A stretch of 64,000 bases of DNA from an uncultured Eubacteriales bacterium (GTDB taxonomy: Bacteria > Bacillota > Clostridia > Oscillospirales > Acutalibacteraceae), in the NCBI GenBank assembly GCA_900540085.1, contig UQEU01000004.1:96168-160167 (forward strand), given 5' to 3'. Below are positions 29,419 through 38,767 of this stretch, in pieces. The notes under the pieces were generated by a model. That model was given only the letters and a program-made list of their open reading frames with translations. It had not been told where the DNA came from and made no database searches. The first letter of the stretch is position 1. Each line of letters begins with the position of its first letter. A program made the position numbers and the translations under genes.

Positions 29419-31470
29419 TTGAAAAAATACAATGCACAGGATATACGAAATATTGCTCTGACAGGTCACGCAAGCAAAGGCAAAACAACACTTGTTGAGG
29501 CTATGCTTTACACGGCGGGTCTGACAGAGAGAATGGGCTCGGTTGCAGACGGCAACACCGTTTGTGACAGCGATGCAGAAGAAAAGAAAAGAAAGTTCTC
29601 TATTTCTTCGGCAGTTGCTCCGATAGAATACAACGGCAAAAAACTGAACTTCATCGATACACCGGGACTTTTTGATTTTGAAACGGGAAGTGCCGAAGGT
29701 ATTCGTGCTGCTGACTGTGCCATGATTGTCGTATCGGCGAGAACAGGTCTTGCCGTAGGCGAAGAAAAAGCATTTAAAGCCGCATCCAAAAGAAGAATTG
29801 CGCAAATGTTCGTACTTAACAAAATGGACCACGAAAGAGCAGACTTTTATAAGTCAATGAACGAAATCGTTGCCAAATTCGGCACATCGGTTTGCCCTGT
29901 TGTAGTACCCGTAATCAAAGACGGAAAAGTTGACTCTTACTACAACCTTATTGAAGACAAAGCATATAAATATGACGGCATTAAAAGAAGTGAAGTGTCT
30001 GCCGAGCCTGACGACACGGCAAGATTTGACGCCGTAAAAGAAGTGTTTAACGAGGCAGTTGCAGGTGCAGACGACGAATTGATGGAAAAATTCTTTGAGG
30101 GAGAAGAATTAACCAAAGAAGACAAAATCAACGGACTTAAAGCAGGTATGAAATCCGGTTCCGTAATACCTCTTTTATGCGTTTCGGCATCTCAGGGTAC
30201 TTGTGTGGATATGCTCCTTGAATTTTTGTCTGAGTGCGCTCCCGAGCCTAAAGCCGAGTATGCGTATGACGAAAATTCAGAGCCTTGCGAACTCACACCT
30301 GAAGAAAACGGCCCTACCGCCGCAATCTGTTTCAAAACCGTTGCAGACCCATTCATAGGAAAACTGTCATATTTTAAAGTTATCAGCGGAAAAATCACAA
30401 CGGGTATGACGGCAAAAAATTCAAGAACGGGAGAAACCGAAAAAGTCGGAAAAATCGTTTTTGTCAGAGGTCAGAAGCAGGAAGACACAACAGAAATACC
30501 CGCAGGCGATATAGGTGCAGTTACAAAACTTTCAACATTTGAAACAGGCGACACACTTTGTTCTTCAAAAGTGTTCACACTTGACGGTGTCGCAGTTCCG
30601 AAAAGCGTATATAAAATGGCAGTATTGCCCGAAAAGAAGGGCGATGAAGAAAAAATCGCATCGGGTCTTACCCGTCTTTGTGAAGAAGACCCTGCCCTTA
30701 CTTTCGCTTCCGACAATGAAACACATGAGCAGATTTTGGGTGGTTTGGGAGAACAGCATCTCGATGTTGCAATCTCAAAACTCAAAGCAAAGTACGGCGT
30801 AACGGCAATTTTGAAAACTCCGAAAATCGCATACAGAGAAACTATCACAAAAAAAGTTTCTGCACAGGGCAGACATAAAAAGCAGAGCGGCGGACACGGT
30901 CAGTTCGGCGATGTATTTATTGAATTTGAACCTTGCCAAAGCGAAGAACTTGAGTTTGCAGAAAGAGTTGTCGGCGGCTCCGTTCCCAAAAACTTCTTCC
31001 CTGCCGTTGAAAAAGGCTTGAGAGAGTCTATACAAAAAGGTGTAGTTGCAGGCTATCCTATGGTTGGAATAAAAGCAACTCTTTACGACGGCTCATATCA
31101 CCCTGTTGACTCATCGGAAATGAGTTTTAAAATTGCGGCAAGTCTTGCTTATAAAAACGGTATTCCTCAGGCAAATCCTGTTTTACTTGAGCCTGTCGGC
31201 ACACTTAAAGCACTTTGCAATGACGAAGCAATGGGCGATATTATCGGCGACATCAACAAAAGACGAGGCAGAGTTCTCGGTATGACTCCTCAAGGCAACG
31301 GAATGCAGGAAATTTTGGCTGAAGTTCCTATCGGAGAAATGGCGTCGTTCCCGACTTCCATGCGTCAGATTACTCAAGGCAGAGGCAGTTTTGAAATTGA
31401 ATTTGCACGCTACGAAAAAGTGCCTGAACACATTGCTCAAAAAATTATTGAAGACTCAAAAGAAGAATAA
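29419..31470 (+). CDS. EF-G-like translation GTPase
   Basis: The 683-residue protein has all five EF-G domains: G1 GHASKGKTT near residue 16, DTPGL, NKMD, then domains II-V with GGLGEQHLD and a C-terminal MRQITQGRG. The P-loop GHASKGKTT differs from canonical EF-G (GHIDAGKTT) and places it with the EF-G-like paralogues found beside standard FusA; it may act in ribosome recycling or under stress. TTG at 29419 is preferred over an upstream GTG because GGAGTG lies 6 nt before it. Confidence 0.87.
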   Translation: MKKYNAQDIRNIALTGHASKGKTTLVEAMLYTAGLTERMGSVADGNTVCDSDAEEKKRKFSISSAVAPIEYNGKKLNFIDTPGLFDFETGSAEGIRAADCAMIVVSARTGLAVGEEKAFKAASKRRIAQMFVLNKMDHERADFYKSMNEIVAKFGTSVCPVVVPVIKDGKVDSYYNLIEDKAYKYDGIKRSEVSAEPDDTARFDAVKEVFNEAVAGADDELMEKFFEGEELTKEDKINGLKAGMKSGSVIPLLCVSASQGTCVDMLLEFLSECAPEPKAEYAYDENSEPCELTPEENGPTAAICFKTVADPFIGKLSYFKVISGKITTGMTAKNSRTGETEKVGKIVFVRGQKQEDTTEIPAGDIGAVTKLSTFETGDTLCSSKVFTLDGVAVPKSVYKMAVLPEKKGDEEKIASGLTRLCEEDPALTFASDNETHEQILGGLGEQHLDVAISKLKAKYGVTAILKTPKIAYRETITKKVSAQGRHKKQSGGHGQFGDVFIEFEPCQSEELEFAERVVGGSVPKNFFPAVEKGLRESIQKGVVAGYPMVGIKATLYDGSYHPVDSSEMSFKIAASLAYKNGIPQANPVLLEPVGTLKALCNDEAMGDIIGDINKRRGRVLGMTPQGNGMQEILAEVPIGEMASFPTSMRQITQGRGSFEIEFARYEKVPEHIAQKIIEDSKEE

Positions 31471-31529
31471 AATCGTCAAAAAAAATATTTTCTTGCTTGA
31501 TTTTTTCATTGTAAGCCTTCTTTTAAAAA

Positions 31530-31573
31530 GCAACAGACCTTTGTTTAAACAAAGGTCTGTTGTTTTATTTTTT
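31530..31573 (+). terminator. Terminator of the EF-G-like gene
   Basis: AACAGACCTTTGTTT pairs with AAACAAAGGTCTGTT, followed by TTTTATTTTTT. Confidence 0.88.
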
Positions 31574-31617
31574 GTAATTTATTTTTTATAGTTATATCAA
31601 TTCAAAATGTATCAACA

Positions 31618-31935
31618 TCAAAAATTCGTTTCAATCACTTTGCTTGCAACAGCGCTTGTCGCATAGTCAAAAATCAGCCGGCCGAAATACTTGTCTTCAA
31701 GTTCCGACTGCAAAAATCTTTCATTCATTTTCTTTGCAAAAAAGTACGGGTGTCCGACGGGAAGCGAGCCTTTCGTACTTGCGAAATTGATGAAAATATC
31801 ATTTCTTATTTGCAACTGTTTCGGCATCTTCAAGCGACTTTTCAAAAGTTTATCTTCAAGTCCGTACTCAAATCTGTCATGAACAAAAAGAGAACCGTCG
31901 CTGACTTTCAATTCTGCTTTTGTATGGCATAACAA
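31618..31935 (-). pseudogene. C-terminal remnant of a PI-PLC-like phosphodiesterase
   Basis: An open frame of about 105 residues has no ribosome site and starts abruptly. The segments LFVHDRFEY, DIFINFAS, the G-P-x-A-K pattern in VGHPYFFAKKMN, and the end LIFDYA followed by VIETN resemble the last third of phosphatidylinositol-specific phospholipase C (X-domain) proteins. The catalytic histidines of the N-terminal part are absent. The break falls on a 12-bp inverted repeat. I regard it as a gene remnant; the family call is from pattern only. Confidence 0.5.
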
Positions 31936-31972
31936 ATAAAATAATTACAAGGGGTATATGTGTTATGCCATA
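31923..31972. repeat. 12-bp inverted repeat at the break of the PI-PLC remnant
   Basis: TATGGCATAACA (31923-31934) and TGTTATGCCATA (31961-31972) are perfect inverted copies 26 bp apart. A second small palindrome, ACATTGC-AAA-GCAATGT, lies at 31985-32001. They could be the scar of a small mobile element or the terminator of the neighbouring MFS gene. Confidence 0.7.
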
Positions 31973-32033
31973 GCAATTTATAATACATTGCAAAGCAATG
32001 TCATTATACTGAAACAAACTATGATTCTAAAAT

Positions 32034-33329
32034 TTATGCTTTTGCCTCTGCCTGTGCCTTAATTTTTTTGTTGCTCGGGTAAAGCAATGCGCCGACAACT
32101 GTCAACACACCTGCAAGACACATCATACTTGTAGCGTTTTGCATGCCCATATTTTTCTGCAAAGCATTGAATACAAACGGCATTGCAAGAGAAAGCGCAT
32201 TGCCGAGAAGAGTCCAGCAACCGTTTGCCGCTGCGAAAACTTTTGAAGTCATACCTGCAGCTGTCATAATGCTGATATTTACAACAGGAACAAATACCGA
32301 AAATGATACGCCTACCAAAATTACCATTATTTTGAGCAAGAGTTCAGATTTAACATTGATTGCTCCGAAGCAAGCAAGAGGTAAAATTACCATAAGTGCA
32401 ATATAAACAATTTTGTAGTTTTTGATTTTTCCGATGAAAAGTCCTGAAACAACACACGAAATCAAACCTGCCAAACTGATGAGACCTGTAATTTGGCTTG
32501 ATTCCTGAGGTTCCATTTGGTGAACTTTCTGCAAAATTGTAGGAAGATATGTTTGGAACATCATGTAGAGCCATGTTGCACCTGCAAAGCAAATCATTGC
32601 GCTCCAAACAGAACGAAATTTCAACGCTTTAAGAATACTGTTACCGGATTTTTCTTCAGCTTGAGCACCGACATTATTTTGTGCATTTTGAGAATTATAT
32701 TCAATAAAGAATTTGTTTGGTTTGTAATCGGCAATTGCCCAAACAATGCCGATAGCTAAACAGGAAGCGCCCCATATCATAAACATCTTGTTCCAACTTT
32801 GACCTAAAGAAGTGTACATAGGAATAGTGATACTGAACGCCGCCGTAGTCGTCAATGAGTTTGTTGCCTGTACCAAACTTGAACACATACCTCTTGCATT
32901 GTTGCTTGTAAAACGCTCCGAAACAAGAGTGGTAATACAAACTATTACAAAACCGTTGCAAAGGCCTGTAATTAAACGCGCAATGAGCATAGGTGTGAAA
33001 GACTGTGCTGTGTATCCCAGGATACCTGCAATGAAGTAACCTACCATACCTATTGTCATTGACTTACTTGTACCGATACGGTCAATAAACAAACTAACTA
33101 AAAGACTGCCTACGCCCATCATAAGAGTTGCAGATGTCTGCAATGTTCCGCCGAGACCCAAGTCTATGCCCAAATCGCTTGTGATTGGCTGCATAAGGGG
33201 CGGTACCATAAAGGAAATTTGTGAACGGAAGAAAGAAATTATGACCTGAAATATCATAAAAACTACCGCTAAAGTGAACGCTTTTTTAGCTAAAGGATTT
33301 TCCTTTTTCATAGTAGGAGATTTGTCCAA
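32034..33329 (-). CDS. MFS transporter
   Basis: The protein (431 residues from a TTG at 33329, or 425 from an ATG at 33311) has 12 predicted transmembrane helices and a central cytoplasmic loop around residues 195-225, as in the major facilitator superfamily. The first cytoplasmic loop has the FIDRIGTSK form of the MFS signature. The TTG has a plausible GCAGGCG site; the ATG has none. It lies downstream of the split transketolase genes across a hairpin, so it may import or export the same sugar-related compound. Confidence 0.83.
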   Translation of the reverse strand: MDKSPTMKKENPLAKKAFTLAVVFMIFQVIISFFRSQISFMVPPLMQPITSDLGIDLGLGGTLQTSATLMMGVGSLLVSLFIDRIGTSKSMTIGMVGYFIAGILGYTAQSFTPMLIARLITGLCNGFVIVCITTLVSERFTSNNARGMCSSLVQATNSLTTTAAFSITIPMYTSLGQSWNKMFMIWGASCLAIGIVWAIADYKPNKFFIEYNSQNAQNNVGAQAEEKSGNSILKALKFRSVWSAMICFAGATWLYMMFQTYLPTILQKVHQMEPQESSQITGLISLAGLISCVVSGLFIGKIKNYKIVYIALMVILPLACFGAINVKSELLLKIMVILVGVSFSVFVPVVNISIMTAAGMTSKVFAAANGCWTLLGNALSLAMPFVFNALQKNMGMQNATSMMCLAGVLTVVGALLYPSNKKIKAQAEAKA

Positions 33330-33362
33330 AAAATTCGCCTGCTTTCTATTTAGATTTTGCAC

Positions 33363-33383
33363 GGGCAGTTTTTTCAACTGCCC
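33363..33383. promoter_or_regulatory. Intercistronic hairpin before the MFS gene
   Basis: GGGCAGTT pairs with AACTGCCC around a 5-nt loop. On the minus strand no U run follows, so it is more likely an mRNA-processing or stability element than a full terminator. Confidence 0.55.
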
Positions 33384-33459
33384 TTTTGCAATGATAATTA
33401 AAATTGATAATCAAAATAATAGTATTTATAAAACAGATAAAAGTAAAATATTCGGTCAA

Positions 33460-34449
33460 TTATTCCAAAATTTCACGAATTGCTTTTTTAATACCCTCAG
33501 GGTCATAGCCCAAATGAGCGTACAATTCATAGCTGTCGCCAAGCGGAGGGAACTCGTCGTTCGGAATACCCAAACGCTTAAATTTAGCCTGTAACCCCTC
33601 GTCTGCCATAAGGTCTGAAACTGCACTTCCGAGACCATTGATTACAAAAGCGTCTTCTGCCGTAATGATTTTTCCCGTATCTTTGATTGCGTCGCGAATT
33701 GCCTGCTTGTCAAGAGGACGAACTGTGTGCATATCTAAAACACGAACACCTATACCCTCTTTTTCAAGAGCGTTTGCCGCAGATACTGCAAAAGCAACAG
33801 TACAACCACACGCTACAACTGTAACATCATTGCCTTCGTGTGCAATTATCGCTTTGCCTATTTCATAGTCATAGTCTTCTGTATAAACAAGCGGTTCTGC
33901 ACCACGTGCAATTCTTATACACATCGGACCCGGGTAGTCAACACTTTTACTGATCAACTTCACGCACTGATTTGCGTCTGCGGGAATAACATAGGTCATA
34001 TTCGGTAAAGTACGCATTATAGCGATGTCCATAATATTATAGTGGGTAGGGCCGCTTGCCGAAGTCAAACCTGAGTGAGTATTTACAATACGAACAGGCA
34101 AGTTCGGATAGCACACATTTGTATGTACCTGGTCAAGTGTACGCAAAGCAAGGAAAGGTCCAAAACCGTTAATGTACGGAATTTTTCCGCAAAGAGCAAG
34201 TCCCGAAGCAATACCTACCTGGTCCATCTCTGCAATACCTACGGGCAGCATACGGTCGGGGTGTTTTAAACGAAACTCATTTTCTTTGCCTGCATATCCG
34301 CCGTCCGCCGTAACGAACACTATACGCTCGTCTGTTTCTGCCAATTCCTGCAATTCTTCTACCCACATATCACGGGCAGAAGCTGCAACCAACATATCTA
34401 AATGTCCGAGTTCAAGTTCGCCTTCAAATGTTTTAACTGTCTTGTTCAT
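33460..34449 (-). CDS. Transketolase, C-terminal subunit
   Basis: The 329-residue protein holds the pyrimidine-binding (Pyr) domain and the C-terminal domain of transketolase as a separate polypeptide. Marker segments are FVTADGGYAG, PVGIAEMDQVGIASGLA (with the activating glutamate), and a C-terminal VRVLDMHTVRPLD. It needs the N-terminal subunit encoded 5 bp upstream for a full TPP site. Its ribosome site lies inside the end of the upstream gene. Confidence 0.92.
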   Translation of the reverse strand: MNKTVKTFEGELELGHLDMLVAASARDMWVEELQELAETDERIVFVTADGGYAGKENEFRLKHPDRMLPVGIAEMDQVGIASGLALCGKIPYINGFGPFLALRTLDQVHTNVCYPNLPVRIVNTHSGLTSASGPTHYNIMDIAIMRTLPNMTYVIPADANQCVKLISKSVDYPGPMCIRIARGAEPLVYTEDYDYEIGKAIIAHEGNDVTVVACGCTVAFAVSAANALEKEGIGVRVLDMHTVRPLDKQAIRDAIKDTGKIITAEDAFVINGLGSAVSDLMADEGLQAKFKRLGIPNDEFPPLGDSYELYAHLGYDPEGIKKAIREILE

Positions 34450-34454
34450 ATTAT

Positions 34455-35324
34455 TCAGCTCCTTTCAATTTCCTGTTCAATTTCGTCCAAACGGGCAAGG
34501 CACTTCTCGAGAAGTTGAGGTGGCATGGGACGAAGATGACAGTTAGGTGTGTTTTCAAGGTCCGGAATAGTTTCCGCTTTTCTTGTATTTGAAATGATAG
34601 CAATCGGTTTACGGCGAATTTGAGAGTCTGACGCCGGTAACGAGTGCAATGTCTTCAATATTTCTTCCATATTGTGTCCGTCAATGCTGATGACATCCCA
34701 ACCGAATGCTTCTAACTTCTTGTCCAACGGGTCAATATTCATAATATCTTTTGTCCAGCCTGTTGCTTCAATTTGGTTCTTGTCAGTAATCATAACGATA
34801 TTGCCGAGTTGATAATGACCTGCCGCCATAATTGCTTCCCAGTTTGAACCTTCCTGCAATTCGCCGTCGCCTGTCATACAGAAAACTCTATAATCTTTTT
34901 TGTCAATTCTGCCTGCAAGAGCCATACCTACTGCAAGAGCCATACCCTGACCGAGAGAACCTGTTGAAGCGTCGATACCCGGCAAATACAGATAGTTCGG
35001 GTGCATACCGAAACGACCGTGAATTTGGTTGTACTCCGACCACAATTCTTCTTTCGTATAGAGCCCCAAATCTACCAAAACATTGTAAAGCACATGAGCG
35101 CAGTGTCCTTTTGAAAGAACAAATCTGTCTCGGTCGGGGTTACGAGGGTCTTTCGGGTCAAAGTTCAACACATCGTAATACAACGCCGTAACCATATCTG
35201 TCATTGACATACCTCCGCCTAAATGTGCGTAAGGCAGTTTGGATGTTGTGATACAAATATCTCTGCGTATTTGATTTGCTTTGAGTCTGAGTTCTTTTAC
35301 AAGCTCAGGACTTAATTCTTTCAT
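34455..35324 (-). CDS. Transketolase, N-terminal subunit
   Basis: The 289-residue protein carries the TPP pyrophosphate-binding domain: HLGGGMSM, SKGHCAH, STGSLGQGMA and the TPP motif GDGELQEGSNWEA ending in N. Split transketolases of this type move two-carbon units between sugar phosphates and are often found in sugar-specific operons beside the main enzyme. Here it lies between a GPH symporter and an MFS carrier. Confidence 0.93.
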   Translation of the reverse strand: MKELSPELVKELRLKANQIRRDICITTSKLPYAHLGGGMSMTDMVTALYYDVLNFDPKDPRNPDRDRFVLSKGHCAHVLYNVLVDLGLYTKEELWSEYNQIHGRFGMHPNYLYLPGIDASTGSLGQGMALAVGMALAGRIDKKDYRVFCMTGDGELQEGSNWEAIMAAGHYQLGNIVMITDKNQIEATGWTKDIMNIDPLDKKLEAFGWDVISIDGHNMEEILKTLHSLPASDSQIRRKPIAIISNTRKAETIPDLENTPNCHLRPMPPQLLEKCLARLDEIEQEIERS

Positions 35325-35409
35325 AATAAAAACCTCCTGTATTTATTGAAATTTATATAATTAAAAGTCTTTTAATTTATTGACTATAATTACCGAAAAT
35401 TTATTTAAT

Positions 35410-36828
35410 TTAATCGACAATATGCTCTCCGCGTTCTTTTAAATCATCTATGATTTTAGCGTGAAGTTTGTCGTCCAATTTATAGAAAAAGAAAATCACA
35501 AAACTCAAAAGAGCAAGACCTGCAGGAATTAAATTCATTGTGATATTGATAGCGTTCAACGCTCCGTCTGTCTGAGTCTGAGCGCCTGCTGCATAGCCAT
35601 TCACTTCCAACAGCGAAAGCAACATTGTCGGGGCAATAGCTCCGCCGAGTTTCATCATAAAACTTGTACCCGAAGAACTCAGTCCGTCCGCTCTTGCACC
35701 TGTTTTCCACTGACCATACTCTACCGTATCGCCTATCATTCCGTACAGAATTGATGTACAAAATCCATTCATGACACCTGCACAGAAAAGCAAAGCAATG
35801 ACAACCGAAGGAGATGAGTTTGACGGATTTAAGAAAAATAAAATACTGTTCAGGACAAAACTTGTGCCGTAGCAAAACAGCAACGCACCTCTTTTGCCTC
35901 TGCAAAGTTTAATAATGTATCCGCTGAAGAAAGCCGAAACTGCACAAATGATGCCGTTAATCGGAGCATATATTGAAAACAGTCCTGTATCGCCCCAAAA
36001 ATATGTGAAGTAGTACATACCCGCCGTCATTCTGCCGTAGTTTAAGAATCCATAAACTAAAAATGCTGTGCAAACTATCAGCAACGGCGGATTTTTAAAG
36101 AAATTGCCCAAAACTTGTTTTGTGCCCATCTTTTGAGACGGCGGCGCTTTCACAACCTCTTTCGTCCCCAAAATACTTGTAAATATGAACGGCACTGTTA
36201 AAAGACAAATTGTGAGAGCCGCCATTGAATAGCCCTGTGTTTTGCCTCCCTGTTCTGAAAAACGATTTACAAGCGGAAGAAACATTGCATTTGTTGCTGC
36301 ACAGGCTATTGAAGAAACAAAAATGCGGTGGCTTGAAAACGAAGCTCTTTCATTCGGATACGGAGAAATGACTCCGTTGAGTGCCGAGAAAGGAATATTC
36401 CACGCAGTCGCCGCAATGACTGCCAAAGCGTAAAGCACACAAGCGTATGTCGTGCGCGCTCCTACACTCCAAGACGGGTGCGCCGTAAAAAGCAGTACCA
36501 CTATCGGCATCAAACAAACAGCTCCGCCGAGCATCCACGGACGGTATCGTCCCATCTTGCTTTTTGTTCGGTCCGCCATTGAACCAATCATAGGGTCGTT
36601 TACTGCGTCCCAAATTCGACAAACCAAAAACAAAATCGCTACCGTCTGAGCAGGAATCAGTGCAATGTCTGTCATAAAAAACGCCAAAAACGAACTTATG
36701 AGCATCCAAGGCAGGTTGTAAACAAGTTCGCCCGACGCAAACGCCCATTTTCTGACTTCCGCGGTTTTTCCTTTGTAATAAGTCTGTTCTTTTATTGAAT
36801 TTGCAATAGGTTTATTTTCATTGCTCAT
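35410..36828 (-). CDS. GPH-family sugar:cation symporter
   Basis: The 472-residue membrane protein belongs to the glycoside-pentoside-hexuronide (MelB-type) symporters, with 12 transmembrane helices and the family signatures WDAVNDPMIG and RTKSKMGRYRPW in the first half. It imports a glycoside, pentose or hexuronide with Na+ or H+. It heads the operon that continues into the split transketolase, divergent from a LysR regulator. Confidence 0.92.
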   Translation of the reverse strand: MSNENKPIANSIKEQTYYKGKTAEVRKWAFASGELVYNLPWMLISSFLAFFMTDIALIPAQTVAILFLVCRIWDAVNDPMIGSMADRTKSKMGRYRPWMLGGAVCLMPIVVLLFTAHPSWSVGARTTYACVLYALAVIAATAWNIPFSALNGVISPYPNERASFSSHRIFVSSIACAATNAMFLPLVNRFSEQGGKTQGYSMAALTICLLTVPFIFTSILGTKEVVKAPPSQKMGTKQVLGNFFKNPPLLIVCTAFLVYGFLNYGRMTAGMYYFTYFWGDTGLFSIYAPINGIICAVSAFFSGYIIKLCRGKRGALLFCYGTSFVLNSILFFLNPSNSSPSVVIALLFCAGVMNGFCTSILYGMIGDTVEYGQWKTGARADGLSSSGTSFMMKLGGAIAPTMLLSLLEVNGYAAGAQTQTDGALNAINITMNLIPAGLALLSFVIFFFYKLDDKLHAKIIDDLKERGEHIVD

Positions 36829-37168
36829 TGCAATTTCCTCTCATTTTTTATATGCTATGTACAATTCGTGAATTATCTGTTAGAATAAATAAAAGCGAAA
36901 ATCAATTTCTGTTTTTATTTAATTGGTTTTTTATTATTAACATTAAATTAAGTTCATAATAAATTTTAAATTGTAAATATTGAGCATAATAGATAAAATT
37001 GTTTGAATTTTTCTTTTGCTTTCATTCATATTATATAATGCAAAATTGATTTAATCAAATATCAATACTTGATACTGAGGATATTCATAAAATGAATATT
37101 TGTCAAAAATTCCAATTTAATACGCAATTTTTTATATATTTTTCACAAAGAAAAAGAGGTGTTTTGAG
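36829..37168. promoter_or_regulatory. Divergent control region with three palindromes
   Basis: This 340-bp AT-rich gap separates the symporter operon from the LysR gene. Three inverted repeats sit in a row: TTGAT-TTA-ATCAA (37046-37058), TATCAA-TAC-TTGATA (37060-37074) and ATATTCAT-AAA-ATGAATAT (37081-37099). The T-N11-A-like layout fits LysR binding sites. The exact promoters are not obvious. Confidence 0.65.
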
Positions 37169-38104
37169 ATGCAGTTAAAAGAACTCGAATATTTACTGAA
37201 AACTGTTGAATGCGGTTCTATCACAAAAGCCGCAGAACAGATGTTTATCAGTCAGCCGACGCTGACTAAAAACATACAAAGTTTAGAAAACGAATATAAT
37301 ATAAAGATTTTTCAGCGTGTAGCGTCGGGTGTAGAATTAACTGAGCAAGGAAAAGACTTTGTATATTATGCGCGCGAAGTAGTAGCGGCGGCAGAATCGC
37401 TGAACAACAACTTTTTCAGCGGAAATTCAAAACCCTCTGCGCGTCTTTATGTTGCCTCTCAATGTTTTGACTTTACTCACGATGTTTTTTTGAAAACCTA
37501 TAAACAAAATGAAGGCAAAAACATAAGCGGCAGTTTGACTGAGACCGACAGGGACAATGTTGTTTCTATGGTAATTCAAAACGCCGCCGATTTGGGACTT
37601 TTCATTCGTACAAACTCTGACGGAAAAAGTTTTTTGTGGAAAACTCAGGCAAACCTGATTGATATTCATCACATTGCAACGGACCAAATTTTCATTTGCG
37701 TAGGTCCTGATTCTCCTCTATATGACAAAAAAGAAGTAACGATTGAAGATGCAAAAAAGTACTCGTCTTTTGCTCTTGACATGAAAAACGCGTACAAACA
37801 AAACACCTATGTTGACAGCGGATTGAAACGCAAAAAGCAACAAAAAGTTTTCTTTTTCAATTCAATAGACGCCTGCAAGCACTTTTTGCTCAACACCGAC
37901 ATGGTTTTGTATATCAACAAATGGACTGCGGGATGTTTTGACAACTCTCAAATTCATGTTATCCCCATAGTTGACAACAATTCAAACCCGTATAACAACG
38001 AGCTTGTTTGGTGCAAACGCGTTGGCGAACCGCTTTCTGCCGTTGACAGACAATTTTTGACAAATCTTTACAATCACTTCGGAATTATCTGCCGAGATTT
38101 TTAA
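37169..38104 (+). CDS. LysR family transcriptional regulator
   Basis: The 311-residue protein has the N-terminal LysR helix-turn-helix (LEYLLKTVECGSITKAA, then SQPTLTKNIQSLE) and a C-terminal periplasmic-binding-like effector domain. It is divergent from the GPH symporter-transketolase operon and almost certainly controls it together with itself. The ribosome site AAGAGGTG precedes the ATG. The effector is unknown. Confidence 0.92.
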   Translation: MQLKELEYLLKTVECGSITKAAEQMFISQPTLTKNIQSLENEYNIKIFQRVASGVELTEQGKDFVYYAREVVAAAESLNNNFFSGNSKPSARLYVASQCFDFTHDVFLKTYKQNEGKNISGSLTETDRDNVVSMVIQNAADLGLFIRTNSDGKSFLWKTQANLIDIHHIATDQIFICVGPDSPLYDKKEVTIEDAKKYSSFALDMKNAYKQNTYVDSGLKRKKQQKVFFFNSIDACKHFLLNTDMVLYINKWTAGCFDNSQIHVIPIVDNNSNPYNNELVWCKRVGEPLSAVDRQFLTNLYNHFGIICRDF

Positions 38105-38112
38105 CTACACAT

Positions 38113-38152
38113 AAAAAACCTCTTGATGAATAAACATCAAGAGGTTTTTATT
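38113..38152 (+). terminator. Terminator of the LysR gene
   Basis: AAAACCTCTTGATG pairs with CATCAAGAGGTTTT, followed by a short T run. Confidence 0.88.
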
Positions 38153-38232
38153 GTATGTCTGTACGACAAAAAATTATTTAGTTATATAGTACAATAATTT
38201 GCATTATTTCATATATAGATACTGCATTTAGT

Positions 38233-38547
38233 TCAATCCCAAACGCTTTCTAAAAAAATATTTTTTCAAAAATTTGCCGTCATTTTCGGCTTTTTATTCT
38301 TTTATTCTCAAACTTCATCAAGATTGCTTCCTTTAGTGATTGCAAGTGCTTCAATAACTCCAATAATATATGCAAGTTCATCTATACTGTTATCCGCTAA
38401 ATATTCTTTTGTTTCTTCTTTTAATTTTTCATTTAAAGCAGATACATATTTTAAGTCGTCAAGTTCCCTAAACTTAGACTTTTGATTGTTTGAAATACAT
38501 ATATCGGGGATATTGTCCCTGACAAGTCTGTTGTATATATTTTCCAC
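38233..38547 (-). pseudogene. MazG-like/PRA-PH nucleotide pyrophosphohydrolase, decayed
   Basis: From a GTG at 38547 the frame gives IYNRLVRDNIPDICISNN, then EKLKEETKEYL and IDELAYIIGVIEALA, the plan of the small MazG-like house-cleaning pyrophosphohydrolases of about 105 residues. It stops at residue 79. The missing tail is still legible in the other frames: ENKRIK, then AENDGKF, then EKNIFLESV, joined by three single-base shifts at T or A runs. The intact parent would be about 105 residues. It is a recent pseudogene, unless the assembly has homopolymer errors. Confidence 0.7.
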
Positions 38548-38730
38548 TTCAATTGCCTGATCTTAAATTTATTAAGTCGCACAATCATTATTCATCCGCA
38601 GATATTTTTATTAAAAAAATATGAATTTAACTTTGAGTTTTGATAAAACAACAATATCAAAATCTTTTTCTTTGCTTGGCGTTCGCTCCCATCAGTGCGT
38701 TCGAATCCACTTTTTTAAAATTGCACATAT

Positions 38731-38767
38731 AAAAGAAAAAAGACACTGCAAAAAGCAATGTCTTTTT
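38731..38767 (-). terminator. Terminator of the tRNA-Thr/tRNA-Tyr transcript
   Basis: On the minus strand AAAAAAGACATTGC pairs with GCAGTGTCTTTTTT immediately after the CCA end of tRNA-Tyr. Confidence 0.88.

Noticed and set aside
33363..33383. Intrinsic terminator separating the transketolase and MFS transcripts
   Set aside because: The hairpin is good but no U run follows on the minus strand; it is listed as a hairpin of uncertain role.
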